Below are positions 1 through 6,000 of a stretch of 13,688 bases of DNA, one piece after another. Origin of the DNA: JBBRMQ01 sp038230775 (GTDB taxonomy: Bacteria > Acidobacteriota > Thermoanaerobaculia > Gp7-AA8). The notes beneath the pieces were generated by a model. It was not told the origin of the DNA, did not search any database, and saw only the letters and a program-made list of their open reading frames with translations. The DNA lies in contig JBBRMQ010000102.1 in NCBI GenBank assembly GCA_038230775.1, positions 1 through 13,688 of the forward strand. The letters run 5' to 3'. The translations under genes were made by a program, and so were the position numbers. The number at the start of each line of letters is the position of its first letter. Positions within the stretch are counted from its first letter, which is position 1.

Positions 1-1
1 C

Positions 2-424
2 GAGATGATCACCATCGCGAAATACTACAAAGAATGGAGCGATCCGCGGTTGATCGTCTGCGTTCTGAACAATCGCGATCTCAATATGGTGACGTGGGAA
101 GAGCGCGTGATGGGCGGCGATCCGAAGTTCGCGGACTCGCAGGAATTGCCGGACATCGGCTACGCGAAGTACGCACAGTCGCTCGGTCTCAAGGGCATTC
201 GCGTCGAGACACCGGACCGGATCGGTCCTGCCTGGGATGAAGCGCTGGCCGCCGATCGCCCGTGCCTGATCGAGTTCGTGACCGATCCCGAGGTGCCGCC
301 GCTGCCGCCGCACATCACGTTGGATCAGGCGAAGAAATTCATGAAGTCGCTTCTGCACGAGCCCGACCGCGCGCACATCATCAAGCAGTCGATGAAAGAG
401 ATCTTCAGCTCGTTCAAGAAGTAG
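2..424 (+). CDS. Thiamine-diphosphate-dependent enzyme, C-terminal part (5'-truncated by the window)
   Basis: The reading frame is already open at the window edge, so this is the last ~140 residues of a protein that normally runs to about 550-600 residues. The segment begins inside the C-terminal ThDP-binding domain. LNNRDLNMVTWE carries the paired asparagines that close the GDG...NN ThDP/Mg motif. The stretch AADRPCLIEFVTDPEVPPLPPHIT, followed by a helical tail, is typical of the acetolactate synthase / pyruvate oxidase (PoxB-like) group usually annotated only as 'thiamine pyrophosphate-requiring protein'. Such enzymes decarboxylate a 2-oxoacid, but the substrate cannot be read from this end. 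The ATG at 5 is internal, not the start. The gene ends 86 bp before the FAD/Fe-S oxidoreductase, with a hairpin between them, so co-transcription is uncertain. Family membership is well supported; the exact reaction is not. Confidence 0.85.
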   Translation, partial: EMITIAKYYKEWSDPRLIVCVLNNRDLNMVTWEERVMGGDPKFADSQELPDIGYAKYAQSLGLKGIRVETPDRIGPAWDEALAADRPCLIEFVTDPEVPPLPPHITLDQAKKFMKSLLHEPDRAHIIKQSMKEIFSSFKK

Positions 425-425
425 C

Positions 426-463
426 GTGTGGGCGGTGCGGCTCATCGAGCCACCCACCCACAC
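426..463. terminator. Hairpin after the ThDP enzyme gene (possible terminator or palindromic repeat)
   Basis: Two bases after the stop codon, GTGTGGG (426-432) pairs with CCCACAC (457-463). An inner stem GGCTC (439-443) pairs with GAGCC (447-451) around a 3-nt ATC loop, with a small mismatch or bulge region between the two stems. There is no T-run afterwards, so intrinsic termination is uncertain. The outer arms resemble those of the palindrome at 13129-13180 (GTGTGGGG / CCCCACAC), so both may belong to one family of intergenic palindromes in this genome. Confidence 0.5.
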
Positions 464-465
464 CG

Positions 466-489
466 GTTCCTCGCTACGCTCGGAATGAC
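466..489. repeat. Short intergenic repeat-like sequence
   Basis: The core TCCTCGCTACGCTCGGAATG, read on the other strand as CATTCCGAGCGTAGCGAGGA, resembles a short palindromic intergenic motif I recall as frequent in GC-rich bacterial and metagenomic genomes. Only one copy is visible here. It lies directly in front of the oxidoreductase start and leaves little room for a conventional promoter. The repeat call rests on resemblance only. Confidence 0.35.
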
Positions 490-509
490 ATCGTGTATGT
501 TCGTCGACC

Positions 510-3506
510 ATGACCGACATCGTTCACGCGGCAACGAGCGGAGCGGCAAATCCTGCTGAACGCGACGAGACGACGCGCTTCGAGGCGATTCCCTTCGAGA
601 ACAATCGCCCCATCGCGACGCGCATCGAGCATCACGATCGCATCCAGTCCCTGAACGTCGACGCGGCCGCGCTGGCGGCAGCACTGAAGCGCGAGACGGG
701 CGCCGAAATCCGCTTCGACAACGGCTCGCGTGCGGTTTACGCCACCGACGCCTCGAATTACCGGCAGGTTCCGATCGGCGTCGTGATCCCGCGCGACATC
801 AACGACGTCATCACGACCGTGGCGCTGGCGCGGAAGTTCGGCGCGCCGATCCTCGCGCGCGGCGGCGGCACGTCGCTGGCCGGCCAGTGCTGCAACGTCG
901 CCGTCGTCATGGACTTCTCGAAATACATGAACAACGTCGTCGAGTTGAACCCGCGGGAGAACTTCGCCCGCGTGCAGCCGGGCATCATCCTCGACGACCT
1001 TCGCAACCAGGCGGAAAAGCACAAGCTCACTTTCGGGCCCGATCCCGCGACACACACGCACTGCACGATCGGCGGAATGATCGGCAACAACTCCTGCGGC
1101 GTGCACGCGCTGATGGCCGGCAAAACGGTCGACAACATCGAGGAGCTCGACATCCTCACTTACGACGGCCATCGCATGACCGTCGGCGCAACGAGCGACG
1201 CGGAGCTGGCCTCGATCATCGCGGAAGGCGGCCGCCGCGGCGACATCTATCGCAGGCTGCGCGATATCCGCGACCGCTACGCCGATCTCATTCGCGCGAA
1301 GTATCCGAAGATCCCGCGTCGCGTCTCCGGCTACAACCTCGACGAGCTTCTTCCCGAGAACGGTTTCAACGTCGCACGCGCTCTCGTCGGAACCGAATGC
1401 ACCTGCGTCGTCGTGCTGGAAGCGAAGTGCAAGCTCGTCTACTCGCCGCCCTCCCGCACGCTCGTCGTCCTCGGCTACAAAGACATCTACGTCGCCGCCG
1501 ACGACGTCCCGCGATTGCTGGAGTTCAAGCCGATCGGTCTCGAAGGCATCGATGAGCGCCTCATCAACGACATGAAGGCGAAAGGTCTCCACATCGACAA
1601 GATCCCGCTGCTTCCCGAAGGCACGGGATGGCTGCTGGTGGAGTTTGGCGGCGAATCGAAAGCGGCGTCGGACGCCTATGCACGCACGATGATGAGCGCT
1701 CTTTCGAAGTCCGCGCTCGCGCCTTCGATGAAGCTGTACGACGACAAGAAGGAAGAGAAGAGCATCTGGGCCATTCGCGAGTCTGGGTTAGGCGCGACCG
1801 CGTTCGTGCCGCACAAGCCGCGCGCATGGGAAGGGTGGGAAGACTCCGCCGTCGATCCGAAGCACCTCGGCAAGTACCTGCGAGAGCTGCGCAAACTGCT
1901 CGACAAGTATGACTACGTCGGCGATCTCTACGGCCACTTCGGCCAGGCCTGCGTGCACACGCGCAACAACTTCGATCTCGAGTCGGCGGAAGGCATCGCG
2001 AAGTACCGGTCGTACGTCGACGAAGCGGCTGACCTCTGCGTGAAGTACAACGGATCGCTCTCCGGCGAGCATGGCGACGGCCAGTCGCGCGCGGAACTGC
2101 TGCCGAAGATGTTCGGCGAAGAGCTGGTCGGCGCGTTCCGCGAGTTCAAATCGATCTGGGATCCGGACTGGAAGATGAATCCGGGCAAGGTCGTCCAGCC
2201 CTACCTCATCACCGAGAACCTCCACCTCGGCGCGAACTTCAAGCCGTGGTCGCCGTCAGTCGAGTTTCAATACCCGGAAGATCAGGGGAAGCTCGAGAGG
2301 GCGGTGATGCGGTGCGTCGGCGTCGGCAAGTGCCGTCGCATGGACGGCGGCACGATGTGTCCGAGCTTCATGGTCACGCGCGAAGAGAAACACTCGACGC
2401 GCGGCCGTGCGCGGCTGCTGTTCGAGATGTTTCAGGGCGACGCGATCCCCGACAACTGGCGCAACGAGGAAGTGAAAGAAGCCCTCGATCTCTGTTTGGC
2501 GTGCAAGGGATGCAAAGGCGACTGCCCGGTCAACGTCGACATGGCGACATACAAGGCGGAGTTTCTGTCGCATTACTACGCGGGCCGCCTCCGCCCGATC
2601 CAGGCGTACACGATGGGATGGATTCACATCTGGTCGCGCCTGGCGTCGCGTACGCCACGCCTGGCAAATCTGACGATGCCGGTGATGAAGGGCCTGTTAG
2701 GCATCGCCCCGCAACGCAAGATGCCGCAGTACGCGAAGCAGACTTTCGTGAATCAGTTCCGCCGCCGTCCCGTGGCGGCGGGCGCCACCACACGAAAACG
2801 CGTCCTCCTCTGGCCAGACACATTCAACAACTACTTCACGCCCGACACCGCGATGGCAGCGGTCGAGGTCCTGGAATCCGCAGGCTTCGAAGTCACGATC
2901 CCGAACAAACCTCTCTGCTGCGGCCGTCCCCTCTACGACTGGGGATTCCTCGGCATGGCCAAGAAGCAGCTCACCGAGATCATGGAGACGATCGATGGCA
3001 GCGTCCCGATCATCGGACTGGAACCGAGCTGCGTGTCGGTGTTTCGAGACGAGTTAGGCAACTTCTTCCCGACCGATCCACGCGCAAAGCAGATCGCGAA
3101 GTCGGCCATGACGCTCAGCGAGTTCCTTGTGCAGGAGAAAGTGACGCTGCCGCAATTGAAGAAGAAGGCACTGGTGCAGGGCCACTGTCATCACAACGCG
3201 ATCATGAAATTCGCCGCGGAAGAGACGGTGATGAAGGGCATGGGACTCGACGTCGACCATCCCGACACCGGCTGTTGCGGGATGGCGGGCGCGTTCGGCT
3301 TCGAGAAAAAAAACTACGAGATCTCGATGCGCGTCGGCGAACGGGCGCTTCTTCCGAAGGTTCGCGACGCCGCCGATGACACGCTGATCGTGGCGGATGG
3401 CTTCAGCTGCCGGGAACAGATCGAGCAGAGCACCGGACGCGAGACGTTGCATCTGTCGCAGGTGCTGCGGATGGCTCTTCGAGAAAAATCTCAGCGTCGC
3501 TCTTGA
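510..3506 (+). CDS. FAD-binding and 4Fe-4S oxidoreductase (YdiJ / GlcD-GlcF fusion type)
   Basis: This 998-residue protein joins a GlcD-like flavoprotein to a GlcF-like iron-sulfur subunit. It probably oxidises a 2-hydroxyacid and passes electrons to a quinone or another acceptor. Residues ~80-230 are the PCMH-type FAD domain, with RGGGTSLAGQ near 118 and GGMIGNNSCG. The FAD-oxidase C-terminal domain follows, with GEHGDGQSR near 520. The Fe-S part has C602, C608 and C616 in a GTMCPS context, then the classical CxxCxxCxxxCP at C662, C665, C668 and C672. Two CCG modules follow (CC at 803-804 and 922-923), with HCHHN between them. Length and order match E. coli YdiJ (about 1018 residues). YdiJ has been linked to D-2-hydroxyglutarate oxidation, but I would not transfer that substrate. 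No Shine-Dalgarno precedes the ATG at 510, so initiation may be leaderless or the start may be slightly different. The stop codon overlaps the -35 box of the next promoter. Confidence 0.92.
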   Translation: MTDIVHAATSGAANPAERDETTRFEAIPFENNRPIATRIEHHDRIQSLNVDAAALAAALKRETGAEIRFDNGSRAVYATDASNYRQVPIGVVIPRDINDVITTVALARKFGAPILARGGGTSLAGQCCNVAVVMDFSKYMNNVVELNPRENFARVQPGIILDDLRNQAEKHKLTFGPDPATHTHCTIGGMIGNNSCGVHALMAGKTVDNIEELDILTYDGHRMTVGATSDAELASIIAEGGRRGDIYRRLRDIRDRYADLIRAKYPKIPRRVSGYNLDELLPENGFNVARALVGTECTCVVVLEAKCKLVYSPPSRTLVVLGYKDIYVAADDVPRLLEFKPIGLEGIDERLINDMKAKGLHIDKIPLLPEGTGWLLVEFGGESKAASDAYARTMMSALSKSALAPSMKLYDDKKEEKSIWAIRESGLGATAFVPHKPRAWEGWEDSAVDPKHLGKYLRELRKLLDKYDYVGDLYGHFGQACVHTRNNFDLESAEGIAKYRSYVDEAADLCVKYNGSLSGEHGDGQSRAELLPKMFGEELVGAFREFKSIWDPDWKMNPGKVVQPYLITENLHLGANFKPWSPSVEFQYPEDQGKLERAVMRCVGVGKCRRMDGGTMCPSFMVTREEKHSTRGRARLLFEMFQGDAIPDNWRNEEVKEALDLCLACKGCKGDCPVNVDMATYKAEFLSHYYAGRLRPIQAYTMGWIHIWSRLASRTPRLANLTMPVMKGLLGIAPQRKMPQYAKQTFVNQFRRRPVAAGATTRKRVLLWPDTFNNYFTPDTAMAAVEVLESAGFEVTIPNKPLCCGRPLYDWGFLGMAKKQLTEIMETIDGSVPIIGLEPSCVSVFRDELGNFFPTDPRAKQIAKSAMTLSEFLVQEKVTLPQLKKKALVQGHCHHNAIMKFAAEETVMKGMGLDVDHPDTGCCGMAGAFGFEKKNYEISMRVGERALLPKVRDAADDTLIVADGFSCREQIEQSTGRETLHLSQVLRMALREKSQRRS

Positions 3507-3531
3507 CGCAGATCGGTTTGCGACATAAACT
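3503..3531 (+). promoter_or_regulatory. Promoter for the membrane protein / winged-helix regulator operon, apparently leaderless
   Basis: TTGACG (3503-3508, five of six consensus bases) is separated by exactly 17 bp from TAAACT (3526-3531, four of six). A start site 7-8 bp downstream would fall on or next to the ATG at 3539, so the mRNA would have almost no leader. No Shine-Dalgarno is present before that ATG, in agreement. The TTG within the -35 box also opens an in-frame extension, which is better explained as promoter than as a start codon. Confidence 0.6.
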
Positions 3532-3538
3532 GGTCTGC

Positions 3539-4126
3539 ATGAAGACAGCCGCGCTGCCGCTCGACCAGATTCAAGACATCACCGCCAATTACTCCGACCG
3601 CCAGGGACTCCGGATCATCCCGATCGGCCTCGCCGTCATGATCCAGGGCTTTCCCCGTCTGCTACCCATCGAGATCTTCGGAATCGACTCGATGCTCGTG
3701 GCTCTGGCCGCCGGCTTCGCCGGCTACTGGCTGGTCGGCCTCTATTACCGCCATCGATTCGGGCGCGTCGAAGAGTTGACGTACGAGGGCCAGCCTCTGT
3801 GGAAGCACCTGGCGTTCGTTTTCGTGGCGTTTCTCGCATCGATGATCGTGGACCTGCAGTTCCATCCGCCGGTGTTCGTCAGCGGTCTGGTCATCGCTGC
3901 CTGGCTCGCCTACACAGCGTGGCCCTCGCGGAGGCTTCGCGGAGAGTACTCATCGATCGCCATGGTGCTCGCCCTTCTTTCCCTCGGCCAGCTCGTCGGC
4001 GAGCCGCAAGAGACGGTCGCGAAGGCGTACGGCTTCTGGTTCGGCGCCCTGTTGCTGATTGCCGGCATCCGCGATCACGTCGCCTTCGTACGGTTCTTCC
4101 CGCCGCTGGAGCAGCAACATGAGTAA
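3539..4126 (+). CDS. Polytopic membrane protein of unknown function
   Basis: I do not recognise this 195-residue protein. About six hydrophobic segments are visible, at roughly residues 27-45, 52-72, 92-108, 112-130, 140-155 and 163-180. They are separated by short basic loops such as YYRHRFGR and WPSRRLRG. The N-terminal ~25 residues are polar and lack a signal-peptide shape. ATG 3539 was chosen because a good -35/-10 pair ends just upstream of it. The TTG at 3503 would add 12 residues but lies in the -35 hexamer. The stop codon lies 8 nt inside the next gene, which encodes a winged-helix regulator, so the two are probably translationally coupled. Pairing of a small regulator with a membrane protein suggests an envelope-related or sensory role, but nothing in the sequence fixes it. 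Confidence 0.8.
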   Translation: MKTAALPLDQIQDITANYSDRQGLRIIPIGLAVMIQGFPRLLPIEIFGIDSMLVALAAGFAGYWLVGLYYRHRFGRVEELTYEGQPLWKHLAFVFVAFLASMIVDLQFHPPVFVSGLVIAAWLAYTAWPSRRLRGEYSSIAMVLALLSLGQLVGEPQETVAKAYGFWFGALLLIAGIRDHVAFVRFFPPLEQQHE

Positions 4127-4454
4127 CCAGCCGTTCGAGCAGCTCGCCTTGCTCGACCGGCTCGTGCATGAGCCGGCCCGGCTCTCGATCCTGACCGCGC
4201 TGTCCGCATGCAAGACCGCAGACTTTCTCTTTCTGCAGAGACTGACCGGCTTGAGTAAGGGCAACCTCTCCAGCCATCTGTCCAAGCTGGAAGAGGGTGG
4301 GCTGGTGACGATCGCAAAGGCATTCGAAGGAAAAATCTCCAAGACGACGGTGGCGATGACGGCCGATGGCCGCAAACAACTCGAACGTCACTGGAACGAT
4401 CTGGAACGCATTCGCAAACAGGCAACCAAATGGAAACCGGAGGAGAAATCATGA
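4119..4454 (+). CDS. Winged-helix transcriptional regulator (HTH_34 / MarR-ArsR-like)
   Basis: This 111-residue protein is almost entirely one winged-helix DNA-binding domain. LLDRLVHEPARLSILTALS forms the first helices. FLFLQRLTGLSKGNLSSHLSKLEEGGLV is the helix-turn-helix with its recognition helix (NLSSHLSKLEE). ISKTTVAMTADGRKQLERHW is the wing and C-terminal helix. The pattern matches the small single-domain regulators annotated as 'winged helix DNA-binding domain' (PF13601-like). GGAG at 4108-4111, 7 nt before ATG 4119, supports the start. It overlaps the upstream membrane gene by 8 nt and the next small gene by an ATGA. There is no ligand-binding domain or metal-binding cysteine pattern, so the signal is unknown. 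It may regulate its own operon. Confidence 0.88.
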   Translation: MSNQPFEQLALLDRLVHEPARLSILTALSACKTADFLFLQRLTGLSKGNLSSHLSKLEEGGLVTIAKAFEGKISKTTVAMTADGRKQLERHWNDLERIRKQATKWKPEEKS

Positions 4455-4591
4455 AAACGACTCGCACCAGAATGCTGATCGTGTTCGCATCCGCGGCTCT
4501 CATCATCTCTTTCTTCATGCATTGGGTCGATGTCTCGCAGGGCTGGAAGGACGCCGGTCGCGGCTACAACGACGGCATCCATGGGCGCTGA
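4451..4591 (+). CDS. Small single-pass membrane or exported peptide, 46 residues
   Basis: This gene is short enough to be missed by length-filtered gene finders. ATG 4451 overlaps the regulator's stop codon (ATGA) and follows a strong Shine-Dalgarno, GGAGGAG at 4439-4445, 5 nt away. The product starts MKTTRTRMLIVFASAALIIS: a positively charged N-terminus, then a hydrophobic stretch to about residue 24. A short polar tail follows, rich in Gly, Asp and aromatics (GWKDAGRGYNDG). This is the layout of a signal anchor or an uncleaved signal peptide. It could be a small membrane peptide acting with the six-segment membrane protein of the same operon. I recognise no family. The start signals and coupling make translation likely; function is unknown. 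Confidence 0.65.
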   Translation: MKTTRTRMLIVFASAALIISFFMHWVDVSQGWKDAGRGYNDGIHGR

Positions 4592-4615
4592 TCGCCAGCC
4601 CCGATCGCGGACTAG

Positions 4616-4723
4616 AACAAGAAGCGCGGGTGGATTCTGGCGGGAGCGGCGGCGCTGATGCTTGGGGCACTTTTCGTACGTCTGAGGTCGCTTGACAGCC
4701 CGATGTCTGGCAATAACTATTGA
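4616..4723 (+). pseudogene. Remnant of the C-terminus of a short-chain dehydrogenase (copy A)
   Basis: The 43 bp at 4615-4657 match 6441-6483 at 41 positions and encode NKKRGWILAGAAAL, against NKKRGWIPAGAAAL in the downstream SDR pseudogene. This is the membrane-anchored C-terminal tail of that SDR family. The piece has no start codon, is preceded in frame by a TAG (4613-4615), and runs to a TGA at 4721-4723. Sequence beyond it (GGTCG, then CTTGAC) also loosely matches what follows the downstream copy. It is therefore a fossil of the gene that stands in front of the secreted repeat protein. It begins 24 bp after the small peptide gene, which marks one edge of the decayed repeat array. Confidence 0.75.
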
Positions 4724-4737
4724 TAGACCGAGGCATT

Positions 4738-5136
4738 TATGGAATGACGATCACGAGCAATGCGGAGATCGCCGACGCACCGCGCACGATCTATTGCACG
4801 GCCGATCACTTCCTGATCAATTCCGCGATTCAGTCCGCCGGCCATGGTTTCGTCGTCGCTTGGGACGAGCACTCGGAGTTTTCCTACTTTCACGACCCGT
4901 ACGACACCGTGAACGCTAGCCGGCTCGGGCCTCACCTCGAGGTCGTCGACAGGAATCCCATTCTCGTCTCTCCGCCGTCGACCGTTGCACGTCAGCCGTC
5001 AATGATGCGCACGACGCAGGGAGCGACGATCGGATACGCGAGGCTCACGGACTCGACGTACGGGGACGTGTCTCGTCTTTTCGCCCGCGATCTCGCGGCT
5101 GCGGCGCCAACGCGCACACGCGCCGTGCGCCACTAG
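4738..5136 (+). pseudogene. Truncated copy of the secreted repeat protein, last ~130 codons (copy A)
   Basis: The frame from 4738 aligns along its length with residues 640 to 777 of the protein at 6577-8910. Examples are YGMTITSN against YAMTVSAS, FVVAWDEHSEFSYFHDP against YVLVWNETREPSYFLDP, TYGDVSRLFARD against TFGDVARLYGRH, and the end RTRAVRH against RARTARH. The first ~640 codons, including the signal peptide, are missing. A possible TTG at 4720 lies in the junction and is unlikely to be a real start. TTGACA at 4692-4697 may be the old promoter's -35 box, but no convincing -10 follows. The frame is still open, so a short product cannot be excluded, but a non-exported fragment of a repeat protein is most likely debris. 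Its stop codon shares CTAG with the uvrD fragment. Confidence 0.8.
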
Positions 5137-5153
5137 ATCCGCTGCAGCTTCGC
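5133..5153 (-). repeat. 21-bp fragment of the 3' end of uvrD (copy A)
   Basis: CTAGATCCGCTGCAGCTTCG, plus one more matching base, repeats the terminal coding sequence of the helicase gene at 8907-8927 with one difference (CAG for CAA on the plus strand). Read on the minus strand it encodes the final residues AKLQRI and the TAG stop. As in the intact locus, that stop interlocks with the stop of the secreted-protein copy in CTAG. Similarity ends abruptly after 5153. Confidence 0.8.
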
Positions 5154-5189
5154 CTTCGCGCTGTGAACCGAAACCGCTCTTCCAACCGA

Positions 5190-5251
5190 CATGTAAAACA
5201 TGCTTGACATTTCCGATCTTCGGCTCTAGATTGGAAAGTACGCTTTACATG
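5190..5251. promoter_or_regulatory. Candidate operators flanking the XRE regulator promoter
   Basis: CATGTAAA at 5190-5197 recurs in inverted orientation as TTTACATG at 5244-5251, on either side of the promoter. The first copy is itself part of the perfect palindrome CATGT-AAA-ACATG (5190-5202), immediately before the -35 box. The second covers the start codon of the XRE gene. Small XRE repressors often bind palindromes around their own promoter, so these are the natural candidates for autoregulation. The repeats are seen directly; binding is inferred. Confidence 0.5.
5204..5232 (+). promoter_or_regulatory. Promoter of the XRE / small membrane protein cassette
   Basis: A perfect TTGACA (5204-5209) lies 17 bp from TAGATT (5227-5232, four of six consensus bases). 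Transcription would begin near 5239, about 10 nt before the ATG at 5249, so the leader is very short and GGAAAG at 5233-5238 would largely be excluded. The TTG of the -35 box opens an in-frame extension of the XRE gene that should not be taken as its start. Confidence 0.7.
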
Positions 5252-5461
5252 ACTACCAACGTTCAAAACAAAGTCAAAGAGCTCCGCACGGAACGCGGGT
5301 GGACTCAGGAGCGGCTTGCCGAAGCCCTCGCTGTGTCGCGGCAGAGCATCAACTCGATCGAGCGGAACCGCTACGAGCCGAGCCTCGGTCTCGCGCTCAA
5401 GTTCGCACGCGTCTTCGGCGTTCCGATCGATCACATCTTCTCGCTGGAGGAAACGAAATGA
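5249..5461 (+). CDS. XRE-family transcriptional regulator (single HTH domain)
   Basis: This 70-residue protein is a stand-alone Cro/C1-type helix-turn-helix. VKELRTERGWTQERLAEALAVSRQSINSIERNRYEPSLGLALKFARVFGVPIDHIF contains the canonical W-T-Q-x-x-L-A turn, the recognition helix SRQSINSIER and the P-S-L-x-L-A-L-K-F-A segment, and ends at LEETK. It is the usual length for this compact class (about 65-75 residues). ATG 5249 is preferred over the TTG at 5204, which lies in the -35 hexamer and would add 15 non-conserved residues. Its stop overlaps the next start (ATGA). It probably represses its own promoter through the CATGTAAA sites. The gene and its partners are intact although they sit between fragments of decayed genes. 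Confidence 0.9.
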   Translation: MTTNVQNKVKELRTERGWTQERLAEALAVSRQSINSIERNRYEPSLGLALKFARVFGVPIDHIFSLEETK

Positions 5462-5676
5462 AGTTGCCGATTCTGGGGACGATCGACGAGCGCTTCCTGA
5501 TGCACCGCCTGCGGTCGACGAGCATCGGGGGCCTCGCCGGTGTCCTCGTCGCCGCCGTATTGTTTTTCTATCAGTTGTATGGCGCGCACGCCATTCGATG
5601 GGATCTGTTCGCGATCGTCGCGACCGCTGCCGTCGTCAAGGTGCTCGTCCTGATCTGGTATCGCACGAACGATTGA
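5458..5676 (+). CDS. Small two-segment membrane protein in the XRE cassette
   Basis: This 72-residue protein of unknown function has two hydrophobic segments. Roughly residues 20-42 contain GLAGVLVAAVLFFYQLYG and residues 47-66 contain LFAIVATAAVVKVLVLIWYR. A charged N-terminus (DERFLMHRLRS) precedes them. GGAGG at 5446-5450 lies 7 nt before ATG 5458, and the start overlaps the XRE stop codon by the ATGA tetranucleotide, so translation is coupled. Small two-helix proteins downstream of one-domain XRE regulators are a common arrangement of unknown purpose. I cannot assign an activity, and nothing here shows it to be a toxin. Confidence 0.82.
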   Translation: MKLPILGTIDERFLMHRLRSTSIGGLAGVLVAAVLFFYQLYGAHAIRWDLFAIVATAAVVKVLVLIWYRTND

Positions 5677-5691
5677 AACGGAGAATCCAAC

Positions 5692-5898
5692 ATGAACCTC
5701 GAGAAAATCAAAACCAGTGCGCTCTTCATGATCGGCATCACCGCCCTCGCGCTTGGCAGCGTGGCGCGGACGCTCCTCATCCGAACACACCACGGAAGCG
5801 ACGTCACCGATTTCGTGGCAGGCATGTCGATCGGCATCGGCATCGGGATGTTCATCTTCGTGGCGTGGCGCAGCGGCCGGCGGATGCGTCCGCGCTAG
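5692..5898 (+). CDS. Second small two-segment membrane protein in the XRE cassette
   Basis: This 68-residue protein of unknown function starts at ATG 5692, with GGAG at 5680-5683 spaced 8 nt away and 15 nt after the preceding stop codon. Two membrane segments are visible: about residues 8-27 (TSALFMIGITALALGSVAR) and 43-60, which is glycine-isoleucine rich (SIGIGIGMFIFVAW). A strongly basic tail, RSGRRMRPR, follows and would favour a cytoplasmic C-terminus. It is the last gene of the three-gene cassette. Its stop codon lies only 6 bp before recognisable debris of the secreted repeat protein, which defines the cassette's right edge. Confidence 0.8.
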   Translation: MNLEKIKTSALFMIGITALALGSVARTLLIRTHHGSDVTDFVAGMSIGIGIGMFIFVAWRSGRRMRPR

Positions 5899-5904
5899 GT
5901 ACCG

Positions 5905-5947
5905 TCGAGCCGCGGCGCCGACACGCGACCGCGCCGTGCGCCGCTAG
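5905..5947 (+). pseudogene. Remnant of the C-terminal tail of the secreted repeat protein (copy B)
   Basis: The frame ending at TAG 5945-5947 reads AAAPTRDRAVRR, against AAAPTRTRAVRH in copy A (4738-5136) and RARTARH at the end of the intact protein. Over 14 aligned codons about 32 of 42 bases match copy A. Nothing recognisable of the protein remains upstream, where the membrane protein gene ends at 5898. The stop codon again forms CTAG with the stop of a uvrD fragment. Confidence 0.7.
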
Positions 5948-6000
5948 ATCCGCTGCAGCTTCGAGTACTTGGCGATGAATTTCTTCGAACCCATGCGATC
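5944..6000 (-). repeat. 57-bp fragment of the 3' end of uvrD (copy B)
   Basis: This segment matches 8907-8963 at 52 of 57 positions. On the minus strand it encodes DRMGSKKFIAKYSKLQRI and TAG, the end of the helicase's C-terminal domain. Four of the five differences are synonymous and one changes Ala to Ser. Similarity stops at 6000, where the SDR remnant begins, so a deletion fused these two pieces. Confidence 0.88.

Noticed and set aside
474..1592. Long minus-strand open frame (372 codons) opposite the FAD/Fe-S gene
   Set aside because: It lies antisense to well-conserved coding sequence. Its product is a low-complexity Asp/Val/Ala/Arg mixture with no domain, typical of a GC-rich shadow frame.
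2246..3379. Long plus-strand frame (377 codons) inside the FAD/Fe-S gene
   Set aside because: It is a different frame of the same strand within a gene whose Fe-S motifs are intact. The product is Arg/Gly/His-rich and unlike any family.
3503..3538. TTG start extending the membrane protein by 12 residues
   Set aside because: The TTG is part of a TTGACG -35 box with a -10 box 17 bp away. The added residues are unremarkable.
4720..5136. A genuine 138-residue gene starting at TTG 4720
   Set aside because: Homology to the secreted repeat protein begins only at 4738 and matches its last ~138 residues. There is no signal peptide, so it reads as a truncated copy.
5204..5248. TTG start extending the XRE regulator by 15 residues
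   Set aside because: The TTG lies in a perfect TTGACA -35 box. XRE homologues of this class start near the ATG at 5249.
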